Shown here piece by piece: positions 43,620-50,946 of a stretch of 50,946 bases of DNA. The notes under the pieces are model-generated. The model saw only the letters and a list, made by a program, of their open reading frames with translations. It was not told the origin of the DNA and did not search any database. Positions within the stretch are counted from its first letter, which is position 1; each line of letters opens with the position of its first letter. The position numbers and the translations under genes were made by a program. The DNA comes from a virus: IMG/VR virus record IMGVR_UViG_3300005265_000006, positions 1 to 50,946 of that record; one strand, given 5' to 3'.

Positions 43620-45052
43620 AATTCTATAACCTCCACATCAGCATCTTCATAATCAAGATATTCATTATATTTACAGATAATTTCAATATCATCAGGATAT
43701 TTATTATCCTTCCTTCTCAATATTAATTGTCCTAAATCTACAGCATCAACACCTTCTGTATTGATAACTATACTCAATAAATCTGATTTATCAACACTTT
43801 CAAATATTTTCTTTCTTTGATATGTTATACTGTTTACCGTACCACCTTGTATAAATTTCCTTAAGTTATCCTTGATTCTATCTCTTACATCAGAAAATGA
43901 ATAACCACTTTTTACAACAATTGGTATATACATATAAATAACAACACGAAACGCTTTTCTAACTAATACTGTCCCTGGAGAATAAAGTAGAAGATATTCA
44001 GGATCTTCTAAAACTCTTTGTAGATTTACAATTAATTCATCAGTATGATAACTAATTACATCTGAAGAACCTGGTGTTCCTGTTTTTACTTTCTTTTCAT
44101 ATACAGATCTTTCAGTTCCATCTGTAACTGTATAATCATATATACTATTATCATTATATTCTGAATCAACAATAGGTCCGTAACTTAATACTGCCTCACC
44201 ATCACTATTATAGGTAATTTCATCAGATATAGACAAAGGTTCTTCAATATTATGAACCCATATATCTATACCAGAATTTCTTTCCAAATAACCGTCATAA
44301 ATTCCATAAATTTTTGCATCATAAACTCTATTATCTTCCAACATTAAAGATCTAAACCAAGCCTTGGTTCCCACATTTTTTCCTTGTAGGTAAGTTTTAA
44401 TTCTATCAACAAAATCTTCTACTGATTCTTTATCACTACCATTTGAGACATCATACAAATTAGTTATACTAATCAAATTTGGAATAGAAACATTTGGATT
44501 AAAACTATGTACACCATATAGGTTATATTTACTTCCTGTATTAACAGATTTACAAAATAAATCTAATACATATTGATTATCTTTTAGTATGGGTGTTTGA
44601 GAAAAAACGTTCTCTCTTAATTCATATACAATAGTAGAATCATTTACATCAGTTATTTGTGTTCCTAAAGATATAGATACTGCATCTCCAGTACTAAACA
44701 GAAATCTAAAAACACCGACAGGATTTGTTGCATCTTTTCTTGTAATTGAATAATTTGATGCAAAGGCTTCTAAATCTTTTTCCAACTCTTCTTTTACCTC
44801 ATCTATTGTTATGTTAAAAGCTTCTGCAATTTTACTTAAAGAAGTTTCATCATTATATAGTTCAACTATCAAGTCAAGAACCTGTATTATCTGTGAGTAT
44901 TCATTTGCAATATAAAGATAATAGATAAGTGGTGCAAAGATACTAACTAAATCTGTTTGTGGTGTTTTAGGAACCCAATTCAAATCAGGAACAATTTCCT
45001 TTGCTGAATTGATTATATCATTTAGTATATCTTCTTTTGTTTTATTTATCAT
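43616..45052 (-). CDS. baseplate J-like wedge protein (gp6 family)
   Basis: 478 aa. The N-terminal TPQTDLVSIFAPLIYYLYIA, the VGVFRFLFSTGDAVSISLGTQI segment and the later SDKESVEDFVDRIKTYLQGK match the baseplate J / T4 gp6 wedge family of contractile tails (Mu gp47 and P2 J). A C-terminal domain (RDRIKDNLRKFIQG, then FESVDKSDLLSIVINTEGVD) is also typical. This is the strongest evidence for a contractile tail. GGAGGTTGAACT precedes the ATG. Confidence 0.88.
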   Translation of the reverse strand: MINKTKEDILNDIINSAKEIVPDLNWVPKTPQTDLVSIFAPLIYYLYIANEYSQIIQVLDLIVELYNDETSLSKIAEAFNITIDEVKEELEKDLEAFASNYSITRKDATNPVGVFRFLFSTGDAVSISLGTQITDVNDSTIVYELRENVFSQTPILKDNQYVLDLFCKSVNTGSKYNLYGVHSFNPNVSIPNLISITNLYDVSNGSDKESVEDFVDRIKTYLQGKNVGTKAWFRSLMLEDNRVYDAKIYGIYDGYLERNSGIDIWVHNIEEPLSISDEITYNSDGEAVLSYGPIVDSEYNDNSIYDYTVTDGTERSVYEKKVKTGTPGSSDVISYHTDELIVNLQRVLEDPEYLLLYSPGTVLVRKAFRVVIYMYIPIVVKSGYSFSDVRDRIKDNLRKFIQGGTVNSITYQRKKIFESVDKSDLLSIVINTEGVDAVDLGQLILRRKDNKYPDDIEIICKYNEYLDYEDADVEVIEL

Positions 45053-45417
45053 AGTTCAACCTCCAATTCTGAATCCACTATTATCTTTATCTTCATCTTG
45101 TTTATATCAGAACTTATATTAACGATTATATCTTTGAAATTCTTATCATATAATTTTTCAATAACTAATATATCATTCACTATTTTATACTTTATATAAT
45201 TCAGATAATCAGGTAACATTTTATTACCAATATATTGATTCAAATTAACACCATATTGATTTGAATATTCTGGTGAAATTAAGGATTTGGCAATAGCGTT
45301 ACTTAACATCTCAGTATCAGAACTTAAAAGTAATTTCTGTCCATCAAACACCAAGTCTATGTAATTTTCTGCAAAATTATCACCTCTTTTTGTTTTTATC
45401 TTTAAATCATATCCCAT
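45049..45417 (-). CDS. small baseplate protein (gp25/W-like by position)
   Basis: 122 aa, four-base overlap with baseplate J. It contains FDGQKLLLSSDTEMLSNAIAKSL and SPEYSNQYGVNL, which resemble the start and helix of small baseplate wedge or DUF2634-like proteins that partner baseplate J. The beta-rich C-terminus (IIVNISSDINKMKIKIIV) fits. The gp25-type EPR motif is not visible, so the family call rests on place and size. Confidence 0.5.
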   Translation of the reverse strand: MGYDLKIKTKRGDNFAENYIDLVFDGQKLLLSSDTEMLSNAIAKSLISPEYSNQYGVNLNQYIGNKMLPDYLNYIKYKIVNDILVIEKLYDKNFKDIIVNISSDINKMKIKIIVDSELEVEL

Positions 45418-45424
45418 ATTAACC

Positions 45425-45733
45425 TCATTCTGTTATAGTTGTATTCCAAGCAGAAATCAAACTGGCCAATACTGTTAGGGCAGTTCTACCACCATCCATC
45501 GTAACAGCAGAATTTGAAGCGGTTAAAATATCTTGTGCTAATCCTGTTTTTATACCTGTCAATATATCCTGAACTAATGCCTTTATTTCTTGTTCTGTCA
45601 CCTCATTTAGTTTATCTGGTAATGGATCATTATTAGGATTTCCATACTTATTATAGTATTCTTGCATCATATCTCTCAATGCATTCAAAACAGTTTGTTT
45701 TACTTGTTGATATATTACATTCGCATCTATCAT
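45425..45733 (-). CDS. small structural protein, 102 aa
   Basis: I chose ATG 45733 (AAAGGTGAAAGT upstream, ATGA overlap with the spike gene); a start at 45784 would overlap the spike gene by 55 bases. The protein is largely helical with a Pro/Asn turn (YGNPNNDPLPDKL) in the middle. It lies in the baseplate module between spike and wedge genes. No family recognised. Confidence 0.65.
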   Translation of the reverse strand: MIDANVIYQQVKQTVLNALRDMMQEYYNKYGNPNNDPLPDKLNEVTEQEIKALVQDILTGIKTGLAQDILTASNSAVTMDGGRTALTVLASLISAWNTTITE

Positions 45734-46686
45734 ACTTTCACCTTTGTTTGCATTGGCACTAATGGAGAACCTGTGAAAGGACAAACAGTTTGTGAATTAA
45801 TAACGAATCCTAATGCATCACCTATTTCAACTAATGTTCCATCAATCTTTACAATACCATTTTCTATAGTTACATGACCTCCATTCTTCAAAGAAATCGT
45901 GATTTTATTACTTTCGATAGATAATTTATCACCATTTTCATTTATAATATCAAAGTTATTTTTAATCTTTATTTTTAGAGAGTTATCATCTACTTCTTCT
46001 ATATCCTGATTAACAAAAATACCTAATTTTGTTGTTATCAATTCTGTTATTCTATTCTTTATCTCTAATCTATCAGAAACAAATCTTATAAATCTTCTTA
46101 CAATTATTTTGAACAATCTACCTGTAAATAAAGTTTCAAATAATTTTAATAATACACTTCCTTCTTTAGTAAACTTTATATCAAAATTATCTGATGAAAA
46201 AGAAAACAAAACCTCTTTCAGTGTAGTCATGTCCTGGTCTATTATACCACCAGATTTCATAGTAACAGGAATATGGTCACCTGTTTCAGGATCTATATTT
46301 TTTATAACTAATGTAACTTCTCCATTCTCACCGAAATAAATATAAGATTGATTATTACCATACAACTTTTCGGTATTTTTTATTTTAGGTACTTCTGAAT
46401 GAAGTCTTCCATAATTATCTATATCAAAATGTAATTTTCTAACAATAATAGCATAACCAGAAACAAGTGCAACTAAAACTAAATCTCCTTCATTGAATAT
46501 TTCATTTGTATCACAAACTACATTATATAGAATATCATTTCTGTTATGTAACCTGATATCATAAGAAATAGGAACAGACTCACTACCTTCAAAATCAGGT
46601 ACAGCTTCTAACTGACTGTAATTAACGGAAATTATCTCTCCTATTAATAACGAATCTCTATAACTTTCAAGTATTTCCTTATCCAT
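45730..46686 (-). CDS. baseplate spike-like protein (gpV/gp45-like), 318 aa
   Basis: The N-terminal ~100 residues look like an OB-fold (SYDIRLHNRNDILYNVV, EGDLVLVALVSGYAIIV), and the C-terminus (about 235-318) has repeated beta-helix strands (SIESNKITISLKNGG, VTIENGIVKIDGTLVEI) leading to NSQTVCPFTGSPLVP. This is the plan of P2 gpV/Mu gp45 tail spikes that pierce the outer membrane. The usual metal-binding HxH tip is not seen. Located between the hub and wedge genes, as expected. AAAGGAGATAGA precedes the ATG. Confidence 0.7.
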   Translation of the reverse strand: MDKEILESYRDSLLIGEIISVNYSQLEAVPDFEGSESVPISYDIRLHNRNDILYNVVCDTNEIFNEGDLVLVALVSGYAIIVRKLHFDIDNYGRLHSEVPKIKNTEKLYGNNQSYIYFGENGEVTLVIKNIDPETGDHIPVTMKSGGIIDQDMTTLKEVLFSFSSDNFDIKFTKEGSVLLKLFETLFTGRLFKIIVRRFIRFVSDRLEIKNRITELITTKLGIFVNQDIEEVDDNSLKIKIKNNFDIINENGDKLSIESNKITISLKNGGHVTIENGIVKIDGTLVEIGDALGFVINSQTVCPFTGSPLVPMQTKVKV

Positions 46687-46696
46687 TCTATCTCCT

Positions 46697-49567
46697 TTAT
46701 TTTATCTTTCTCAAAAATATTATATAATCATATTCAAAACTCTTAAAGTTAATGGTAAATTGATCAGTATCACTATTCCAATATTTGATGGCTGGATTAA
46801 ACATAATATAGTCTTTATCTTCTAAACTAAGAACCCAATTCTCTTTTATTATATCACTTCTTGTTTTTCCAAGTGTTTCACTACCATTTTCTGTTTCTCT
46901 TCTTACAGGTTTTTCTTCACAAGTTACAATATACTTTCCTGTTTGGTCTGGTGGTATTTCATAAAACATAGATTCGTAATACTTTGCATCTTCTACTAAT
47001 TTTATTTCTTCTTTTTTCTCTTTTTTCATCTGATAATTTTTATTTGCATTTATAATAGGATTTTCTTGATATGTTAAATAAGGAAAAATATCATTTATAC
47101 TATTTTTAATTTTCTCTTGTATCATTGTTGAAAGCATTTCAAGAAAGTTTTCTTCTTCTTTTGTTCGTGGATCAAAATCAACTTCATATATATCTCTTAA
47201 ACAATATCTTCTCACATCTATTTCTGTTTGTTTTTTATGTATTCCTTTTTTCTTTCCAAATACAACTAAATCGAATCCAGAAATCTTTCCCACTCTTCCT
47301 TCTCTCCCATGGAAATAACTTGAATTAGCTAAAGATACTGTAAGATTAAACTTTATATCAAATCTATCATCCATTACATTACCAATTTTATTTATTTCAG
47401 TTATTGTATAATCTCTTATCTCATCATCTTCATTTATTAACTTGTCAATCATTGCGAATATGTATATCATCCTTGGATCAACCTTAACCTTCGCTCCTAA
47501 TACTTCAGCAGATGCCTTTTGCAGTGTCAGAGTAACTTTTTGAATATAATCACATATATCAATTACCCTATTATACCAATTTACCCCATCATTATAGATT
47601 TTTTTCATAACGGTATTCATTGCTTTAGCAACCTGATTACAACTTATTACATCCACTTTCATTGCAGTACTTGTAGGAATCTTCTTAGATGGTGCTGGTT
47701 TTGCCGTATTTTTTAATTTATCAGCGTGCTTCAACCACGGATTATCCATATAATACCATATAGGATGACCATAAGTTGCATTTACTACAGTATTAAAATC
47801 ATTACCTATATTTATTGTATGATTTATACTTGTAATCATATACAAATATTCTTTTTGTGGTATATATACATTCCTTAACAATCTTAGGTCAAAACCACCT
47901 TTCAAAGTTATATTTGTTTCAAAAACTGTCGAATTGTACCTTTGATGTAATGCTTTTGCAATATCATTATACATATCTACTGGATCATCCATAGTATTAA
48001 AGTAAGTAACAAATACGTTATTCAAATCTCTTTTATTATACCCATAACTCCAGAAACTTTCTAAATTCATATAACTTCTACCTGTCATCATTCTACTCTT
48101 ATAATCCTGAGCAGAACCTAATATACTGTAATGATATTGAAATGGTACGGTTAATAGTTCTATTATATTACCTGTATTATTATTGTAGGTAAACGTACAT
48201 TTATCTCTCTCGAATATATATTTCTTATCATGATCTTCATAGGCCTTATCAATCAAAGGAATTCTATTTAACTGAGGATAATCCAGAACAACCTCACCAG
48301 TAACATCATCAAATATATGTAAAGAAAATGTAGATACAACTCTTCTAATCAATTCCATTACAGAAATAGATTCAATTTTCCATAATTGTGCAGAAGTTGC
48401 ATAAACTCTATTTATAGCCAAAAAAGCGTCAGTATTTGAAAAATTACTACCCATCTTAAAACTAAATATTGCACCATTATGTAAAAGATTTTTGAATTCT
48501 ATACTTTCACCTACTATATTCTCATTACCTTCATATTCAGAATCAGAAAAATTATTTTCTATGATAAAAGAATCATCAAAATACTTAAGTCTAAAAGGTT
48601 TATAGTTTTCTATCCTATTAAAATATTTATCAATAGAATCATTATCTTCTAATTCTGGAACAGGTTCTTTTTTCTTTGTTTGTGGAAAAGAACCAAGAAA
48701 TTGAGGTGCATTATTCATTAAATTTCTGAATAAATTTCTGTAATTATCATCAGTAGGAATTGTTACAAATGTCCTATTTACAACCGAAAGTATGTATTTC
48801 ATTAAAGTTCTTATATCTGTAGCGGATTTATCTAATGATTTTATTTCTTCTAAACTATCTCCAATAAAACACATAGACATCAAATAAATATAGTAAAGAT
48901 CTCTATCCTTTTTGGGTAATATATCTTTTACTAAAAAGTAAGTATATGCTTGTGTTATAACAGAAGTTCTTTTTAATAGACCAATCCCACTTATACAAGT
49001 AATACTTATATTCCTTTCATTTCCAGGTCTATCATTTTCAGAAATAGAAAAAATTAATCCTGTAAATAATCTGTAGTATTGTTTTTCAACCTTAACAAAA
49101 ATCCATATTGGTTGAAATGGTTGAAATATAGTTTCAGGTTCGTAATAAAAAGCAAAATTATTTAATTCAAAATATTCTTTCCAGAATTCTGATTTCTGGC
49201 TCGACTCAATAAGTAAATCTCTATTCGTATAATTTGATATAAGTTGACTGAAATTCAAGAATGAAGTATCGTCACCTTCAAATCTATTACCTTCTCTTCT
49301 ATTAAAAATAAAAGTATTATTTTCTGTTGTAATTGGAATTGTAAATGTACAAGTTGAATTATCATCAACTCTGTTACTAATAGAAACAGTTATAGGTGAA
49401 AAATCGGCTTGTATTATTTTTATTTCATCATTTACTGTTCTCTTATTGCTCAAAAAAGGAATATCGTTGAAAGATACATTCCTCTCTTCATCATTACCAA
49501 ATAAAACAAAACTATCTCCTGTAAAAACTATAAATAAATATTTTAGTTCATCTAAAGGATATAACAT
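46697..49567 (-). CDS. large baseplate hub / tail protein, 956 aa
   Basis: Lies between the tape-measure-like gene and the spike, where the hub (gp27/gpD-type) gene is expected. The N-terminal ~600 residues are beta-rich with segments such as VSISNRVDDNSTCTFTIPI and IWIFVKVEKQYYRLFTGLIF, as seen in hub and late-control D-like proteins. A Pro/Lys linker (KPAPSKKIPTS, about residue 640) separates a helical C-terminal part. No lysozyme or protease motif is visible. The hub call is by position and fold look. GGGAGATAAAT precedes the ATG. Confidence 0.6.
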   Translation of the reverse strand: MLYPLDELKYLFIVFTGDSFVLFGNDEERNVSFNDIPFLSNKRTVNDEIKIIQADFSPITVSISNRVDDNSTCTFTIPITTENNTFIFNRREGNRFEGDDTSFLNFSQLISNYTNRDLLIESSQKSEFWKEYFELNNFAFYYEPETIFQPFQPIWIFVKVEKQYYRLFTGLIFSISENDRPGNERNISITCISGIGLLKRTSVITQAYTYFLVKDILPKKDRDLYYIYLMSMCFIGDSLEEIKSLDKSATDIRTLMKYILSVVNRTFVTIPTDDNYRNLFRNLMNNAPQFLGSFPQTKKKEPVPELEDNDSIDKYFNRIENYKPFRLKYFDDSFIIENNFSDSEYEGNENIVGESIEFKNLLHNGAIFSFKMGSNFSNTDAFLAINRVYATSAQLWKIESISVMELIRRVVSTFSLHIFDDVTGEVVLDYPQLNRIPLIDKAYEDHDKKYIFERDKCTFTYNNNTGNIIELLTVPFQYHYSILGSAQDYKSRMMTGRSYMNLESFWSYGYNKRDLNNVFVTYFNTMDDPVDMYNDIAKALHQRYNSTVFETNITLKGGFDLRLLRNVYIPQKEYLYMITSINHTINIGNDFNTVVNATYGHPIWYYMDNPWLKHADKLKNTAKPAPSKKIPTSTAMKVDVISCNQVAKAMNTVMKKIYNDGVNWYNRVIDICDYIQKVTLTLQKASAEVLGAKVKVDPRMIYIFAMIDKLINEDDEIRDYTITEINKIGNVMDDRFDIKFNLTVSLANSSYFHGREGRVGKISGFDLVVFGKKKGIHKKQTEIDVRRYCLRDIYEVDFDPRTKEEENFLEMLSTMIQEKIKNSINDIFPYLTYQENPIINANKNYQMKKEKKEEIKLVEDAKYYESMFYEIPPDQTGKYIVTCEEKPVRRETENGSETLGKTRSDIIKENWVLSLEDKDYIMFNPAIKYWNSDTDQFTINFKSFEYDYIIFLRKIK

Positions 49568-49569
49568 AT

Positions 49570-50946
49570 TTATCTCCCTGTCTCAAGAATTAAACTACCT
49601 TTTACATCTGGAGATATATACTTCAAAGTTATAGGAACAGTATTACTGTTACCTGTTATCCAATTTTTCAACCAATCGAATCCACCACCAATCTTTTCTC
49701 CTATTGTTGAAAACCTTCTAAAGTTTTCATTTAAATTAGCCATAGCATCAACAGCTTCTTCTTGTAACTGTTTTCCTTTTTCACCAGTATCGGTCATCAT
49801 CCTCAAATTTAAATTCATTTGTTCAAGACCTCTTTGTAATGTAGTTGCTGAACCTAATGGACCATACCAAGGAATTTGTTGAGCCATTCTTTGTGCTACA
49901 AATATCTGAGTATATAAATCAGGACCTGCTACACCTCTAAGAAATTGTCCACCCATCCTGAAATATTCGGCTTCAAGTCTTCTCAACATCTCAGCGGTTC
50001 TTGTTTGACCATTTTGTATTGTCATTATAAATTCTGTTAAACCACCTGGACCTCTTGATGCTCTTTCAATTAAATCTCTAACTTCGCTCCATGCTTTATT
50101 CTGTTTTTCTAATTCACCAATATTATTTCTAACATAATCCAAGAATAACACATAAGGTGTTAAATTTCTTGCTGACAACATTTGTTCAATAGTTCTGGAC
50201 ATATTTTCTAATGAAACAACACCTGTTCTTAATTGGTCTTTGAACTGATATGCTACTCCATTTACATCATCTATAGTAAATCCGAAAAATCTTAATTTAG
50301 ATTCGGTATCCATTACCCACTTTACATAATCTTCAATAGATATTCTTGCTTCATTCGCAGTTCTTGCTAATGAATACCACTGAAATAATAAAGTATCTAA
50401 ATCTCTTGTTTGTGTTGTTGTATATCGAGATAAAGACATTGCTTGCCTTATTAATGCTTGTTCACTGGAACCAGTTGCAACTGCTAAATTTCTTATTCTT
50501 GCCGCTAACATACCCAATCGAGTCCCCATTTCTTCTGTTAAGGCACCGCCTGATTCTTCTAATTCTCTCATCATATCCACTACTCTCATACCTGAAATTG
50601 TAATCTCTTGAAATGCACCTGCTTGTCTGAATTGACTTAAAACCTGCATTGCTACTTTTCCACTATCAGCAAAATCTGTTAATACTCTCATTGTATAAGA
50701 AATTCTTGCATTTAATTGTGTCCATCCCATAACACTTAATCTTATTGTTTCAGCACCTGCAGTTGTTAGAGTCTGTCTTGTTCTTCTTGCAGCATCTATC
50801 AGTTTATCCATATTTTCAATAAAAGCACCTATAACTGCTGCTATTGCACCAACACTCAAACCTCCAGGAATTAATCTTGCTAACATACCTATAGGTTCTA
50901 ATCCAGGAATTCTACCTATCTGATATAAAGTTCTTGATATATTCTG
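49570..50946 (-). CDS. tape-measure-like protein, C-terminal part (runs off window)
   Basis: The reading frame stays open past the ATG at 50886 to the window end (about 20 more codons), so this is the C-terminal part (458+ codons) of a longer gene. It has a hydrophobic Gly/Ala/Ile segment (LSVGAIAAVIGAFI), long amphipathic helices with many Arg, Gln and Ala, and a C-terminal beta segment (VPITLKYISPDVKGSLILE). This suits a tape measure protein ahead of the baseplate hub. The helix-rich region has a somewhat higher Ala/Arg content than its neighbours. Confidence 0.65.
   Translation of the reverse strand, partial: QNISRTLYQIGRIPGLEPIGMLARLIPGGLSVGAIAAVIGAFIENMDKLIDAARRTRQTLTTAGAETIRLSVMGWTQLNARISYTMRVLTDFADSGKVAMQVLSQFRQAGAFQEITISGMRVVDMMRELEESGGALTEEMGTRLGMLAARIRNLAVATGSSEQALIRQAMSLSRYTTTQTRDLDTLLFQWYSLARTANEARISIEDYVKWVMDTESKLRFFGFTIDDVNGVAYQFKDQLRTGVVSLENMSRTIEQMLSARNLTPYVLFLDYVRNNIGELEKQNKAWSEVRDLIERASRGPGGLTEFIMTIQNGQTRTAEMLRRLEAEYFRMGGQFLRGVAGPDLYTQIFVAQRMAQQIPWYGPLGSATTLQRGLEQMNLNLRMMTDTGEKGKQLQEEAVDAMANLNENFRRFSTIGEKIGGGFDWLKNWITGNSNTVPITLKYISPDVKGSLILETGR

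Noticed and set aside
1-50946. tRNA genes, rRNA genes, insertion sequences or integrase/attachment sites
   Set aside because: I saw no cloverleaf-like stretch, no transposase or integrase motif and no flanking repeats; gaps between genes are too short for tRNA except the two AT-rich gaps, which lack GC-rich stems.

Overview
The window is a piece of a large, AT-rich (roughly 30 % G+C by eye) tailed-bacteriophage genome. Every supported gene lies on the minus strand. Genes are packed with ATGA-type overlaps or gaps of a few bases, and nearly all have an AGGAGG-type ribosome binding site. The replication and recombination set is T4-like, and the tail genes look like a contractile (myovirus) tail with a baseplate J protein. 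A sigma-like factor, a NusG-like protein and the strong Shine-Dalgarno sites point to a bacterial host. The host itself cannot be named from this sequence.

Layout in the direction of transcription (high to low coordinates). 50946-37276: tail module with the C-terminal part of a tape-measure-like protein, a large hub-like protein, a spike-like protein, two small baseplate proteins, baseplate J, a LamG-like tail protein, a 1102-residue beta-helix tail fibre or spike, a small beta protein and a membrane-anchored coiled-coil protein. 37275-37169: the main non-coding junction, AT-rich, with an 11-bp inverted repeat and a TATAAATA element. 37168-30230: UvsW-like helicase, an unknown protein, DnaB-like helicase, sliding clamp, RFC-like clamp loader, a small unknown, gp62-like subunit and a Cys-rich protein. 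30208-25155: 7-deazaguanine cluster (FolE, QueC, a radical SAM enzyme, Gat-QueC, DpdA). 25158-16738: polymerase B, gp32-like SSB, UvsY-like, RecA/UvsX, a small unknown, FEN-type exonuclease, gp47 and gp46 homologues. 16741-7437: an unknown protein, QueD, a small protein, NusG-like, two HTH proteins, TerL, a nuclease, a PurD-like ATP-grasp enzyme, a sigma-like factor, primase, QueE and a HAD phosphatase. 7440-1: mostly unrecognised proteins, including a protein with twelve 26-residue LRV repeats and a coiled-coil/zinc-ribbon protein.

The main story is DNA modification. FolE, QueD, QueE and QueC can make preQ0 from GTP, DpdA can exchange it for guanine in DNA, and Gat-QueC can amidate it towards deoxyarchaeosine (dG+). 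A radical SAM protein with a SPASM-like C-terminus sits inside this cluster between gat-queC and queC. It has no assigned step in the known pathway and is the best candidate here for a new tailoring reaction. The cluster sits between the clamp loader and DNA polymerase genes, so base modification appears to be co-expressed with the replisome. Other items worth attention are the PurD-like ATP-grasp protein with an altered metal site, the NusG-like factor, the LRV repeat protein, and a Cys module shared between the SSB and an unknown replication-operon protein.
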